A DNA stretch of 64,000 nt. Source: Candidatus Nanopelagicales bacterium (lineage in GTDB: Bacteria; Actinomycetota; Actinomycetes; S36-B12). A program made the position numbers and the translations under genes. The notes beneath the pieces were generated by a model. That model had not been told where the DNA came from. It searched no databases and saw nothing but the letters and a program-made list of their open reading frames with translations. The stretch spans positions 1 to 64,000 of the forward strand of contig JAURFD010000004.1 in the NCBI GenBank assembly GCA_030827125.1, read 5' to 3'. Within the stretch, counting starts at the first letter, position 1. The number at the start of each line of letters is the position of its first letter. Below, piece after piece: positions 25,639-34,644 of this stretch.

Positions 25639-27548
25639 TGACCGCAGTTGCCGACTCCACCACCCGAACCTGGACCCTTGTCGGGGCCGTTCAACGGCGA
25701 GCGACCGACGCTCCCGAGGCCGTGGCGATGCGCGCCAAGCGACTCGGGATCTGGCAGGACGTCACCTGGGCGGACTACGCCGACCAGGTGAGCCTGGTCG
25801 GGCACGCGCTGCTCTCCCTGGGGATCGATCCCGGCGACCGGGTGGCCATCCACTCAGAGAACCGTCCGGAATGGCTCTTCACCGATCTCGGCACGAACGC
25901 GGTACGAGGGATCACCGTGGGGCTCTACCCCACCAATCCCGCCCCGGAGGTTGCCTACCTGCTCGCCGACTCCGGCGCTCGTGTCCTCATCGCGGAGGAT
26001 CAGGAGCAGGTCGATAAGGCCCTGCTCATCGAGGCGGACTGCCCCGTCCTAGAGCACATCGTCTATCTCGAGCATCGCGGGGTCGCCACCATCGATCATC
26101 CCAAACTCATGGGCTGGGAGGAGTTCCTCGCGCGTGGACGGGAGCATCGGGAGGCCAACCCCCGCGCCTTGCAGGATCTGGCGGATTCCGCGGAGCCCGA
26201 GGACGTCGTCACGCTGGTCTACACGTCCGGCACGACCGGTCCCCCCAAGGGCGCCATGTTGTCGAATGCCAATGTCGAGTTCGCCAGTTCGGTCATTGTC
26301 GATGGTGGTGGCCTCTATGACCCGCCGCCCAACCCGGGCGACGTGATTTTGTCCTATCTGCCGCTGTGTCACGTGGCTGAGCGTGCCGTGACGACATGGA
26401 CCAACGCCGTCTCCGGAGCCGTCGTTCACTTTGCCGAGTCCATTGACACCGTCACGGTGAATATCCGCGAGGTTCAGCCGACGCTCTTCTTCGCTGTCCC
26501 ACGAATTTGGGAGAAGCTCAAGGCAGCCGTCGAGGTGCGCATGTCCGCGGCCTCCCGCATCAAGAAGGCCAACTACGCCCTGTGGATGCGTGTCGGCCAG
26601 GGCATCGCAACATCCATGCTGGCCAACGGCGGCCGTCACACCCTGTGGAGCCGCATTCGCTACGGCATCGGGTACGTCTTCCTTTATCGCGCGCTGCGCG
26701 AGCGCCTCGGCCTGCGCCGCGTCCGCGCAGCCGCCTCGGCGGCAGCACCGATCTCCCCAGAGGTGCTCTTCTTCTTCTTCACCATGGGCGTACCGATCAA
26801 CGAGCTCTACGGCATGACCGAGAACAGCGCCGTCGCGACAAGCAACCGTCACGGCCGCATCAAGCTCGGCACCGTCGGCGAGCCGCACCCGGGTGTCGAA
26901 ATCGCGCTGGCCGAGGGCAGCGGAGAGATCCTCACTCGACATCCGGGCACGTTTGTCGGCTACTGGGGCAGGCCGGATGCGACCGCCGAGTCCATCGATG
27001 CGGACGGGTGGCTGCACACCGGAGATGTCGGCGTGTGGGTCGACGGCACCCACTTGAAGATCGTCGATCGCATCAAGGACATCATCATCACGGCAGGCGG
27101 CAAAAACATCTCCCCCTCCGAACTCGAGAACGCGCTCAAGGCCTCGCCATTCATCCGCGAGGCCATCGTCATCGGCGATCAGCGCCCCTACCTGACCGCC
27201 CTCATCGGTATCGAGGAGGACACCGCCGGGCAATGGGCGAGAGCCAAGCGCATCCCCTACACGACGTATCGCGATCTGTCCGAGCGCGAAGAGATCCTCA
27301 AGCTCGTGCAGGGGGTCATCGCCAAAGTCAACGAGGGCACCGCGCGCGTGGAGAACATCCGCAAGTTCCGCATGCTGACGAAGGCCTTGGACCACGAGGA
27401 TGGTGAGCTGACCGCCACCCAGAAGGTCAAGCGGTCGGCGCTCACGCAGTCGTTTGCGCCTCTCATTGAGGACATGTACTCGGGTGCTGACCAGCTGCCC
27501 GGGGGCGATCAAAGTGACGTCATCGTCGTATCGCGCGGGGAGGCGTAG
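25635..27548 (+). CDS. long-chain-type acyl-CoA ligase inside the liv operon
   Basis: A 637-aa ANL ligase that activates a carboxylic acid to its CoA thioester. Motifs include YTSGTTGPPKGAML, PLCHVAER, the YGMTEN segment, GWLHTGDVG and a C-terminal ELTATQKVKR, the variant A10 end typical of the FadD15/long-chain bacterial group. It overlaps livG by four bases and is followed two bases later by livH, so it is made with the transporter. This suggests the importer brings in an acid that is trapped as a CoA ester on entry. Confidence 0.88.
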   Translation: MMTAVADSTTRTWTLVGAVQRRATDAPEAVAMRAKRLGIWQDVTWADYADQVSLVGHALLSLGIDPGDRVAIHSENRPEWLFTDLGTNAVRGITVGLYPTNPAPEVAYLLADSGARVLIAEDQEQVDKALLIEADCPVLEHIVYLEHRGVATIDHPKLMGWEEFLARGREHREANPRALQDLADSAEPEDVVTLVYTSGTTGPPKGAMLSNANVEFASSVIVDGGGLYDPPPNPGDVILSYLPLCHVAERAVTTWTNAVSGAVVHFAESIDTVTVNIREVQPTLFFAVPRIWEKLKAAVEVRMSAASRIKKANYALWMRVGQGIATSMLANGGRHTLWSRIRYGIGYVFLYRALRERLGLRRVRAAASAAAPISPEVLFFFFTMGVPINELYGMTENSAVATSNRHGRIKLGTVGEPHPGVEIALAEGSGEILTRHPGTFVGYWGRPDATAESIDADGWLHTGDVGVWVDGTHLKIVDRIKDIIITAGGKNISPSELENALKASPFIREAIVIGDQRPYLTALIGIEEDTAGQWARAKRIPYTTYRDLSEREEILKLVQGVIAKVNEGTARVENIRKFRMLTKALDHEDGELTATQKVKRSALTQSFAPLIEDMYSGADQLPGGDQSDVIVVSRGEA

Positions 27549-27550
27549 CC

Positions 27551-28447
27551 GTGGAAGACCTCATCGCCTCGCTCGTTCGCGGATTCGGCCTCGGCGGCCT
27601 GTACGCACTCCTGGGTGTGTCCTTCGTCATCATCTACCGCGCCACGGGGGTGATCAACTTTGCGACACCCGCACTGATGATCCTGGGCGCATTCTTCACC
27701 GGATCCTTCGGCAACGCCGTGGGTCTTCCGTTCTGGCTCTCCGTGCTCCTGGGTATGGCGGTCATGGCCATCATCGGCATGATCATCGAGCGGGTGGCAC
27801 TGCGCCCGATGGTGGGCAGACCTGCGTTCTCGGCGGCCACGGTGACGGTCGGAATTTTCATCATCTTGCTCATCGTGGCCGGACGCCTCATCGGTTCGGA
27901 ACTCCTCACCGTCAATGATCCGTTCGGTCTCAACACCATCGACGTACTCGGCGCCCGCCTGTTCACCATCGACATCGCCCGACTCGTGATCGCTCTTGCC
28001 GCCATTGCCATCGTCGGTCTCTTCCTCACCCGTTCACGCACGGGCCTCGCAATGCGCGCCACGGCCTTCGATCAGGAGACGAGTCTCGCGCAGGGCATCA
28101 ACGTCGGGCGGATGTTCGGCTTGTCCTGGGGCATCGCCGCCGCGATGGCCGCGCTCGCCGGTGCGCTGCTCACCGCGGGCAGTTCCGGCGTCGAGACGAC
28201 GATCGCCCTGGTGGCCCTCAAGGCCCTGCCGGTGATCATCCTGGGCGGCCTGGACTCCATCAAGGGATCGGTCATCGCAGGCCTGATCATCGGCGTCGCG
28301 GAATCGCTCACGCGGACCTACCAACCGGAGTTTGCGCCGTGGCTCGGCGCGAACTTCGACGTCATCGTGCCCTACATCATCATGATCATCGTGCTGATGA
28401 TTCGACCCTACGGACTCTTCGGCACGAAGGAGGTGGTGCGGGTATGA
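27551..28447 (+). CDS. livH: branched-chain-type ABC importer permease LivH
   Basis: A 298-aa inner-membrane permease with about eight membrane segments. GLGGLYALLGVSFVIIYRATGVINFA at the N-terminus and the EAA-like region near residue 170 (TAFDQETSLAQGINVGRM) are typical for LivH. It starts at GTG 27551 two bases after the ligase and overlaps livM as ATGA. Confidence 0.9.
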   Translation: MEDLIASLVRGFGLGGLYALLGVSFVIIYRATGVINFATPALMILGAFFTGSFGNAVGLPFWLSVLLGMAVMAIIGMIIERVALRPMVGRPAFSAATVTVGIFIILLIVAGRLIGSELLTVNDPFGLNTIDVLGARLFTIDIARLVIALAAIAIVGLFLTRSRTGLAMRATAFDQETSLAQGINVGRMFGLSWGIAAAMAALAGALLTAGSSGVETTIALVALKALPVIILGGLDSIKGSVIAGLIIGVAESLTRTYQPEFAPWLGANFDVIVPYIIMIIVLMIRPYGLFGTKEVVRV

Positions 28448-29589
28448 CCACCGCAACGAAGGAGTCCCGCAAGACCGTCCGCGGTCGCCCACAGCTCTTC
28501 ACCAGCTACGCGCGGGAGATGAGCATCTTCAACACGCGCGTGAAGCGGAACTGGGCGATCGTTGGGATCCTCGCCCTCGGCATCCTGCCCTTCCTCCTGC
28601 AGCGGGACATGGTGGCACTCCTCACCACCGTCCTCATCTACGCCATCGGCGGCATCGGCCTGAACCTTCTCACCGGGTACGCCGGCCAGGTCTCCCTCGG
28701 ACAGGCCTTCTTCATGGGCCTCGGCGCCTACACCGCCGCCGTGCTGGGTGGGGAATCGAAAGGCGACGTCATCGGCCTCGGCTGGGACATGGCGATCTGG
28801 CTCCCCCTCGCGGGCCTGGTGCCCGCCGTGATCGCCCTCGTTCTCGCTCCCCTAGCCGCACGCGTGCGCGGCCTCTACCTCGCTATCTTGACGCTGGGAC
28901 TCGTCTTCATCGGCGAGCACATCTTCAAGGAGGCCAAGCCGATCACCGGAGGCGCCGGAGTCGGGCGGGCGCCAGCCGATCCGGTCTTCCTCGGTTTTGA
29001 TCTGTTCTCCAACCAGACCATCCTCGGCTACCGCATTGATCGCTTCACCATCTTCTACTTCGCCACGCTGGTCATCTTCCTCGTGCTCGCCTTCGCGGCC
29101 CGCAATTTCGTCCGCTCTCGCTTCGGCCGCAACTTCGCCGCCGTCCGGGATCGTGACGTGGCCGCGGAGGTCATGGGCGTCTCGCTGCTGCGCACGAAGA
29201 CGCTGGCCTTCGCCGTGTCGTCCTTCTACGCCGGCATCTCCGGGGCGCTGCTGTCCATCGTCATCGGCCGCATCTCACCGGAGACGTGGAACATCTTCCT
29301 CTCGATCGACTTCCTCGCCGTGGTCTTCATCGGCGGTCTGGCGACCATCACCGGCTCAATCATGGGTGCCGTCTTCGTCGTCCTCCTGCCCAAACTCGTC
29401 AACTGGATCACCGGGTTCATCCCCGGTGCCGGTGGGATCGGCGACGGCGGTCTGCTCAATGTCTTCGAGCTCCAGACCATCATCTTCGGTCTGCTCATCG
29501 TGCTCTTCCTCATCCTGGAACCGCGCGGGCTCTACGGACTCTGGTTGCGGCTTCGGAACTACTTCAAAGCCTGGCCCTTCAGCTTCTAG
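28444..29589 (+). CDS. livM: branched-chain-type ABC importer permease LivM
   Basis: A 381-aa permease with about ten membrane segments. GGIGLNLLTGYAGQVSLGQAFFMGLGAY is the LivM N-terminal signature, and the cytoplasmic RDRDVAAEVMGVSLLRTKTLAFA loop contacts the ATPase. The real start is ATG 28444, which overlaps the livH stop; the ORF track extends it upstream inside livH. A hydrophilic N-terminus of about 35 residues precedes the first segment. Confidence 0.9.
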   Translation: MTTATKESRKTVRGRPQLFTSYAREMSIFNTRVKRNWAIVGILALGILPFLLQRDMVALLTTVLIYAIGGIGLNLLTGYAGQVSLGQAFFMGLGAYTAAVLGGESKGDVIGLGWDMAIWLPLAGLVPAVIALVLAPLAARVRGLYLAILTLGLVFIGEHIFKEAKPITGGAGVGRAPADPVFLGFDLFSNQTILGYRIDRFTIFYFATLVIFLVLAFAARNFVRSRFGRNFAAVRDRDVAAEVMGVSLLRTKTLAFAVSSFYAGISGALLSIVIGRISPETWNIFLSIDFLAVVFIGGLATITGSIMGAVFVVLLPKLVNWITGFIPGAGGIGDGGLLNVFELQTIIFGLLIVLFLILEPRGLYGLWLRLRNYFKAWPFSF

Positions 29590-29630
29590 GAGGAGCGGCG
29601 GGCGCCGACGCGGACGGACTCGCGGCCCCG

Positions 29631-29636
29631 TAATCT
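29631..29636 (+). promoter_or_regulatory. leaderless -10 box of the cation exchanger
   Basis: TAATCT followed by GGATGA and ATG 29643. The same hexamer and spacing precede the hydratase at 3247. Confidence 0.55.
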
Positions 29637-29642
29637 GGATGA

Positions 29643-30488
29643 ATGCCGGCTCTGCTGTGGACTCTCCTGCAGTTCCTGGCGCTCACCGGGCTCATCATCG
29701 TGGTGGCCCGCTTCCTGCTCTACCAACCCGCCAAGGGCATCGCACACCGGCTTCACCTCGGCAACCGAGCGGCGGGCCAACTGCTCGGCTACCTCACGAG
29801 CGTGCCCGAACTCGTCACCACGATTGCCGTGGCCGCCGCAGGGTTCATGTCAGCGGTGGCCTTCAACATCCTGAGCAGCAACATCATCAACGTGCTGCTG
29901 GCCATGGGGGCGGCCACGGCGTACCGGGGTATCAGGGATCTCGGCAGTCCACGCCTGCGACGTGAACATGTCCTCATCGGTATCAGCATCGTGGTCCCCA
30001 TCGTGTTGCTGCTCACCGGCCAGGTGGAGTCCGTGTGGGTCATCCCGGTCTTCATTGTGGGCTACGTCGCCTACCTGGTCGTGCTACGTCGCATGTCCAA
30101 CGACTCACCCGGCCCGGTTGAGTACGAGGAGTTCAGTCGTGTCGAAGTGGGGCGTGGACTGAGCAAGCGCACGTATCTGGCGCTGAACGGCGCGATCATC
30201 GCGCTCGCGCTCGTGGGCCTGTACTTCCTCGGTGATGCGCTCGGTGGAACCGTGCACGAACTCGGAACGACGTTCGGAGTGCCGCAGATCGTCATCGGTC
30301 TGATCATGGGCGTCGTGACGAGCCTGCCGGAGTTGACGACCTTCGTCTCCAGCTATCACGCCCACCGTGGACGGGCCCTGCATCGAGCAACGGAGGAGGT
30401 CACCCACAACGTGCTGGCCTCAAATGCCAGCAACCTGCTGATCGTCCAGACCGTCGGCCTGGCCGTGTTCCTGCTGGTGGCCGGCTAG
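29643..30488 (+). CDS. Ca2+/cation antiporter family membrane protein
   Basis: A 281-aa protein with about nine membrane segments and the two inverted alpha repeats of the CaCA superfamily: GYLTSVPELVTTIAVAA...AFNILSSNIINVLL in the first half and GVVTSLPELTTFVSS...THNVLASNASNLLIVQ in the second. The proline-glutamate in each repeat is where the ion binds. It would exchange Na+ or H+ for Ca2+ or a related cation. It is a short member of the family. A leaderless box gives it its own promoter, separate from the liv operon. Confidence 0.82.
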   Translation: MPALLWTLLQFLALTGLIIVVARFLLYQPAKGIAHRLHLGNRAAGQLLGYLTSVPELVTTIAVAAAGFMSAVAFNILSSNIINVLLAMGAATAYRGIRDLGSPRLRREHVLIGISIVVPIVLLLTGQVESVWVIPVFIVGYVAYLVVLRRMSNDSPGPVEYEEFSRVEVGRGLSKRTYLALNGAIIALALVGLYFLGDALGGTVHELGTTFGVPQIVIGLIMGVVTSLPELTTFVSSYHAHRGRALHRATEEVTHNVLASNASNLLIVQTVGLAVFLLVAG

Positions 30489-30907
30489 TCCTTCGCGGCT
30501 GCCGCGCGCGCCTCGACCTCGGCCCTGCGGACGATGGAGGCCGGTACGCCGGCGATCGCCCAGTGATCCGGGTCGGCGTACTGACACCGGCCACGGATGA
30601 GGGAGCGTTCCGAGCCCAGGATCTCCACAAGCAGGTCGGTGAAGCCCTCAAGCAGCCGGTGCGCGTGCTCGACCGGACGACCGGCGAAGAGGAGGAACTC
30701 GAAGAACGGAGCCTCGGCCGCACCCTCGCTCACGAGTTGGCCCGCCACGGCGGTGGCCTGGGGGCGGGTCTCCTCTACGAACGCACGGATGCGATCGATG
30801 GGGGCGCCGACAACCTCGGCGAAGAGGGCACTGGAGCGCGTCAACAGCGCAGCGATCTCCTCATCGGTGTGCAGACCTTGAACGAGACGGTAGGTCACCA
30901 CGGGCAT
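30485..30907 (-). CDS. tautomerase-like protein (4-OT/MIF fold)
   Basis: A 140-aa protein starting MPVVTYRLVQGLHTDEEIAALL, so after removal of methionine a proline becomes the N-terminus, as needed for the catalytic base of 4-oxalocrotonate-tautomerase-like enzymes. The repeated HTDEE / VEHAHRLLEGFTDLLVEILG halves suggest a double 4-OT-like unit. The ORF track start at 31288 is a read-through of the divergent SDR; ATG 30907 is chosen. Its stop overlaps the end of the exchanger by four bases in the opposite direction. The substrate is unknown. Confidence 0.6.
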   Translation of the reverse strand: MPVVTYRLVQGLHTDEEIAALLTRSSALFAEVVGAPIDRIRAFVEETRPQATAVAGQLVSEGAAEAPFFEFLLFAGRPVEHAHRLLEGFTDLLVEILGSERSLIRGRCQYADPDHWAIAGVPASIVRRAEVEARAAAAKD

Positions 30908-30977
30908 GCGGTGAGTGAACCAGACGCCCCGCTCCCGCGTGAGATCTGTTCCGGATACACGTACAACGAGAGCGCGA

Positions 30978-30983
30978 TAGCCT
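30978..30983 (+). promoter_or_regulatory. leaderless -10 box of the SDR gene
   Basis: TAGCCT followed by six bases and ATG 30990. Confidence 0.55.
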
Positions 30984-30989
30984 CCGCGC

Positions 30990-31727
30990 ATGGCTGACCG
31001 CATTGCTGTTGTCACCGGAGCCACCGGCACCCTGGGCACCGCCCTGGTCCGATTGCTCGCCGATCGCGGCATCGACGTACTCGCGGTCAGCCGATCCGGC
31101 GAAATGCCCGGCGTGGGCGAAGTCGCGGGGATTGCCGCCGACCTGGGCGATGACCGTGCCATCGAACGGATCCGAGAAGCCCTCCCACCCGGTGACCTCG
31201 CGATGGCGGTGCACGGCATTGGCCTGCCGGGCTCTCCCGGTGTCATGGATGTCGATCCCGGAATGCTCGCTACCGCCGTGGATCTCAAGGCGGGTGGATT
31301 CCTGCGGCTCGTCCACGCCGTCTCGGATCGGTTCGCGCCGCACAGCCGCCTCGTCGCAATCGGTGGTCACCTTGGGATTGAGCCCAGCGAACATGCGCCG
31401 CTCGCCGGAGTGGCTAACGCTGCACTCGCCAACCTCGTACGCCAACTTGTCCGCCCGATCGGCGCCCAAGGTGCATCCGTCCATCTCATTGCTCCTGGTC
31501 CGTTTGACAGTCCACGCGTTGACGCGCTCCTCGCCGCGAAGGCCGCGGGAGAGGGAATCTCGATCGAGGACATGCGAGCAAGGACGCTGGCCGAATACCC
31601 CGCCGGCCGGCTGCCGTCAGCGCAGGACGTTGCCGGTGTCATCGTCGACCTCCTTGCACCGCACGCTGATGCTCAGCACGGAGCGACGATCTTCCTCGAT
31701 GCCGGAGCACGCCGCGGGATCTTCTGA
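30990..31727 (+). CDS. short-chain dehydrogenase-like protein lacking YxxxK
   Basis: A 245-aa Rossmann protein with the SDR nucleotide motif TGATGTLG, a following AADLGDD acidic segment and an APGPF segment after the active-site helix. The catalytic region reads SEHAPLAGVANAALANLV: neither the tyrosine nor the lysine of YxxxK is present, and the preceding catalytic serine is also absent (AIGGHLG). It may bind NAD(P) without the classical reaction, or be an atypical SDR. It has its own leaderless promoter and is divergent from the tautomerase-like gene. Confidence 0.75.
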   Translation: MADRIAVVTGATGTLGTALVRLLADRGIDVLAVSRSGEMPGVGEVAGIAADLGDDRAIERIREALPPGDLAMAVHGIGLPGSPGVMDVDPGMLATAVDLKAGGFLRLVHAVSDRFAPHSRLVAIGGHLGIEPSEHAPLAGVANAALANLVRQLVRPIGAQGASVHLIAPGPFDSPRVDALLAAKAAGEGISIEDMRARTLAEYPAGRLPSAQDVAGVIVDLLAPHADAQHGATIFLDAGARRGIF

Positions 31728-31736
31728 TCGGCGATA

Positions 31737-31787
31737 GGTTCGACACACCGAGACGTCGAACCCCAGGCGGGCCATGCCGACGGCCCG
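31737..31787. terminator. paired hairpins between convergent genes
   Basis: GGTTCGAC (31737-31744) pairs with GTCGAACC (31755-31762), and CGGGCC (31768-31773) pairs with GGCCCG (31782-31787). They lie between the SDR (+) and MFS (-) stops. Confidence 0.5.
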
Positions 31788-31793
31788 ACACCG

Positions 31794-33374
31794 CTAGGAG
31801 GACGCGGCGTCTTCTTTCGCGTACTCCTGCAGCATCTCCGTTTCGCGCTGCTTCTTGGGGTAGGCGAACCACACGAGTGCGATGGCACCGACACCGGCAA
31901 CAATGGCCGCGAGATAGGCCCAGTTGGCACCCGTGAGGAATGACTCTCGCGCGGCGGCTGTGATCGCCGAGGCGTACTGCGGGTACTGCTCTCCCACTGC
32001 CTGCGCGCTAGTGAAGGACTTCTGCAGGGTCGCTTCGGTCTCAGCGGTGATCGACGCGGCCTGGGAACTGTTGCTGATCTGCTTCGCGATCGCGGCGGCG
32101 TATCCAGCAGTGAGGAGCGAGCCGAGGAGAGCCTGCATGATCGAACCGCCGAGATCACGCTGCAGGTCTGAGGTGCCGGACGCCATGCCCACGTGATCGA
32201 CCGGAACGGAACTCGTCAGGGCTCGCGAGGCGGGAGCCAGTGCGATGCTGACTCCCGCACCGACGAAGGCGTAGGCGATACCCACCTGCCAGTACGGCGT
32301 GGACTCGACCCACAGGAGGAGCATCACGACGAACCCGGCCACCACGAGCGCGGAGCCGATGAGGAGCGTGTCGCGCGAGCCCAGGCTATTGACGAGGCGC
32401 GCCGCCACCGGCGACATCGCCACCATCATGATGGCGGCCGGAAGCACCGCGAGCCCCGCCGACAGGCTCGAGTAGCCCAGCACGTCCTGGATGAACTGCT
32501 GACCCACGAACATCGATCCCATGAGCGAACCGAAAACGATCATGCCGCTGATCGCGGAGATCCAGAACAGTCGCCGCTTCGCGTAGCGAAGGTCGTAGAG
32601 CGGGTTGGGAGCGCGCCGCTGCCGCACGATGAAGAAGAAGCCCACGACGAAGGACAGCCCGATGATGATGAGGGAGGGCACGAAGGCTCCGGGGGCCGCG
32701 ATGGCACTCAGCCCCAGCACGAGGGCCGCGATCATGAAGACGGAGAGGATCCCACCGAGATTATCGACCGGCTTGGTGGATTCGTTGACATGGGCGGGCA
32801 CGAACTTCCACACCAGGAGGAGCGCCACGAGCGCGGGCGGGACCGCGATGAGGAAGACCGACCCCCACCAGAACCACTCCAGCAGGGCACCAGCGATGAC
32901 CGGACCGAGCACAGCTCCACCGCTGCCGATACCGGACCACAGGGCGATGGCCGCCACGCGCTTGCGACCCGGTCCCCACAGCGCCGTGATCAGTGCAAGC
33001 GTGGTCGGATAGGCGAGGCCAGCAGCCACGCCGGTGAAGATTCGACCGCCGATGAGCACGATCCCATCGGGCGCCCACGCTGATACCGCACTCGCGGGCA
33101 GCGTAAGGATCATGCCGAGCATCAGCATGAGCTTGCGGCCATACCGATCGCCGAGCGCTCCGAGATAGAGGACCGACATGGCTAGTCCCAGGGTGCAGCC
33201 GACCGCGATCAGGTTGATCTCCGTCTGGCCCGCATCGAGGGCCTTGCCGATATCCGGAAGCGCCACATTGGCGACGCTGAGATTGAGATTGGCCACCACC
33301 GCGCCGAGAATGAGGGCGGTGAGGACGACGCTGGCGCGGCGTGGGACGACCTCGGTGGGAGTGGTGGAGGGCAT
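31794..33374 (-). CDS. MFS transporter, DHA2-like
   Basis: A 526-aa exporter with about 14 membrane segments; MSVLYLGALGDRYGRKLML is the MFS motif A region, and GIGSGGAVLGPVIAGALLEW is motif C. A soluble outer loop near residues 440-490 (SNSSQAASITAETEATLQKSF) precedes the last segment, and the tail is acidic. The start is ATG 33374, with CACGAT six bases upstream, close to the leaderless box; the ORF track start is 31 codons too early. It follows the IclR gene by 25 bases, so IclR may control it. Confidence 0.85.
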   Translation of the reverse strand: MPSTTPTEVVPRRASVVLTALILGAVVANLNLSVANVALPDIGKALDAGQTEINLIAVGCTLGLAMSVLYLGALGDRYGRKLMLMLGMILTLPASAVSAWAPDGIVLIGGRIFTGVAAGLAYPTTLALITALWGPGRKRVAAIALWSGIGSGGAVLGPVIAGALLEWFWWGSVFLIAVPPALVALLLVWKFVPAHVNESTKPVDNLGGILSVFMIAALVLGLSAIAAPGAFVPSLIIIGLSFVVGFFFIVRQRRAPNPLYDLRYAKRRLFWISAISGMIVFGSLMGSMFVGQQFIQDVLGYSSLSAGLAVLPAAIMMVAMSPVAARLVNSLGSRDTLLIGSALVVAGFVVMLLLWVESTPYWQVGIAYAFVGAGVSIALAPASRALTSSVPVDHVGMASGTSDLQRDLGGSIMQALLGSLLTAGYAAAIAKQISNSSQAASITAETEATLQKSFTSAQAVGEQYPQYASAITAAARESFLTGANWAYLAAIVAGVGAIALVWFAYPKKQRETEMLQEYAKEDAASS

Positions 33375-33399
33375 GGCCTCATCGTGCCAGAGCCTGCGC

Positions 33400-34170
33400 C
33401 TAGCGGAGGATGTCTGCGCGCATGTCCTTCGCGAGTCGGCGGCCAGCCGCCTGGAGCAACCTGCCAAGCCGTGCGGTCATGGGGACGATCTCCGAAGGCG
33501 GCCCATTGATGGCGAGTGCCGCAATGGCGATGCCGCGAGAGTCCAACACCGGCGCTGCCACCGAGGAGACGCCGGGCATTGCTTCGCCTGTTGCTGTTGC
33601 GTAGCCGCGCCGGCGAATGACCTCAAGTTCGGCCCGGAAGAGCTTGGGATCAGTGATCGAGAATTCCGTGGGGCCGGGCAAACCCGCTTCGATGCGGCGA
33701 CGGGCAAAATCGGGGTCGAAGGCGCACAGGGCCTTGCCGTGAGCGGTGACATTTCCCGGCAATCGGCGGTTGAAGTCCGGCAGGGCCTTCACGCTTCGCG
33801 TCGTCATGAGGCGCTCCAGCACCAACGTGTCTACTCCGGACGTCACCGAGAGTTGCACCGCCCACCCCGTAACTTCTCGAAGTTCCTCGAGCAGGCTTCG
33901 TGCGCATCTGCGCAGCTCGGTACGCGTGACGGCGAGTTGACCTAGTTCGTAGAGGTGCAGACCCAGACGGTATTTGCCGGTCCGGGGGTTCTGTTCGCAG
34001 ATGTTTCGGGACGTGAGTGTCACCAGTAGGCGGTGCGCGGTGCTCTTGGCCACGTTAAGGCGGCGACTCACCTCGGTGACGCCGAGCTCCTCATCCTCGG
34101 CGAAGCAGTCAAGGAGATCGAGGGCCGCAGCCACCGTTTGAAGTCCACCGGTGACCGCCCTCTCGCGCAC
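33400..34170 (-). CDS. IclR-family transcriptional regulator
   Basis: A 256-aa regulator with an N-terminal winged helix (LGVTEVSRRLNVAKSTAHRLLVTL) and the C-terminal IclR effector domain (GRYGLGLHLYELG-like KYRLGLHLYELG, then LPGNVTAHGKALCAFD and GVSSVAAPVLDSRG). It probably binds a small organic acid and controls nearby genes, most directly the MFS transporter downstream. I start at GTG 34170, six bases after TAACAT. Confidence 0.88.
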   Translation of the reverse strand: MRERAVTGGLQTVAAALDLLDCFAEDEELGVTEVSRRLNVAKSTAHRLLVTLTSRNICEQNPRTGKYRLGLHLYELGQLAVTRTELRRCARSLLEELREVTGWAVQLSVTSGVDTLVLERLMTTRSVKALPDFNRRLPGNVTAHGKALCAFDPDFARRRIEAGLPGPTEFSITDPKLFRAELEVIRRRGYATATGEAMPGVSSVAAPVLDSRGIAIAALAINGPPSEIVPMTARLGRLLQAAGRRLAKDMRADILR

Positions 34171-34176
34171 GCTCAC

Positions 34177-34182
34177 ATGTTA
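34177..34182 (-). promoter_or_regulatory. leaderless -10 box of the IclR gene
   Basis: TAACAT followed by six bases (which themselves include another GTG) and GTG 34170. Confidence 0.45.
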
Positions 34183-34260
34183 GCCGCGCGTTCCAGTGAG
34201 CGGAACCACGCCACGTTCACGTCGGCCGGTGCCGTGATTCGGCGCCGATCACGAATCCGG

Positions 34261-34575
34261 TCAGGCCCCATCCTGCGCGGGCACAAGCGACTGCAGGGTC
34301 TGACCACGAAGCGTGATGATGAGATCTCCCACAGGCACAGCTCGGCACGAAACACACACGCCGGCACCCCGCTCGTCGTCGCTCAGCAGTCGGTCTGCCA
34401 GTCGTCGCGGGTACGTCACATCACCGCTCACGATGTCCACCTTGCAGATGCCACAACCGCCGCGACGACAGCCGACACGATAGACGTGTCCGGTGCGCTG
34501 GAGTGCCTCGAGAATCGTCTCCCCGGTGAGCAGTTCGACCGAGACCCCCTCGGGCACCACCCGCAGCCTGCTCAC
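34261..34575 (-). CDS. [2Fe-2S] plant-type ferredoxin
   Basis: A 104-aa electron carrier. CRRGGCGICKV gives the C-x4-C-x2-C cluster motif and GVCVSCRAVP the fourth cysteine, as in the ferredoxin domain of phenol hydroxylase or dioxygenase reductases. No flavin or NAD domain is attached, and no oxygenase lies beside it, so its partner is unknown. GTG 34575 has a GAGGAAG ribosome site. It may be co-transcribed with the ABC permease 70 bases upstream. Confidence 0.85.
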   Translation of the reverse strand: MSRLRVVPEGVSVELLTGETILEALQRTGHVYRVGCRRGGCGICKVDIVSGDVTYPRRLADRLLSDDERGAGVCVSCRAVPVGDLIITLRGQTLQSLVPAQDGA

Positions 34576-34644
34576 GCGTACTTCCTCCCCGCGGTGTCAC
34601 ACGACGGGTTGACGGTACCCGTTCGGCCACGGGCCGCGCCGCAA

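Noticed and set aside
26049-27512. 487-aa minus-strand ORF
   Set aside because: It is antisense to the acyl-CoA ligase, which has complete ANL motifs; long antisense ORFs are expected at this GC content.
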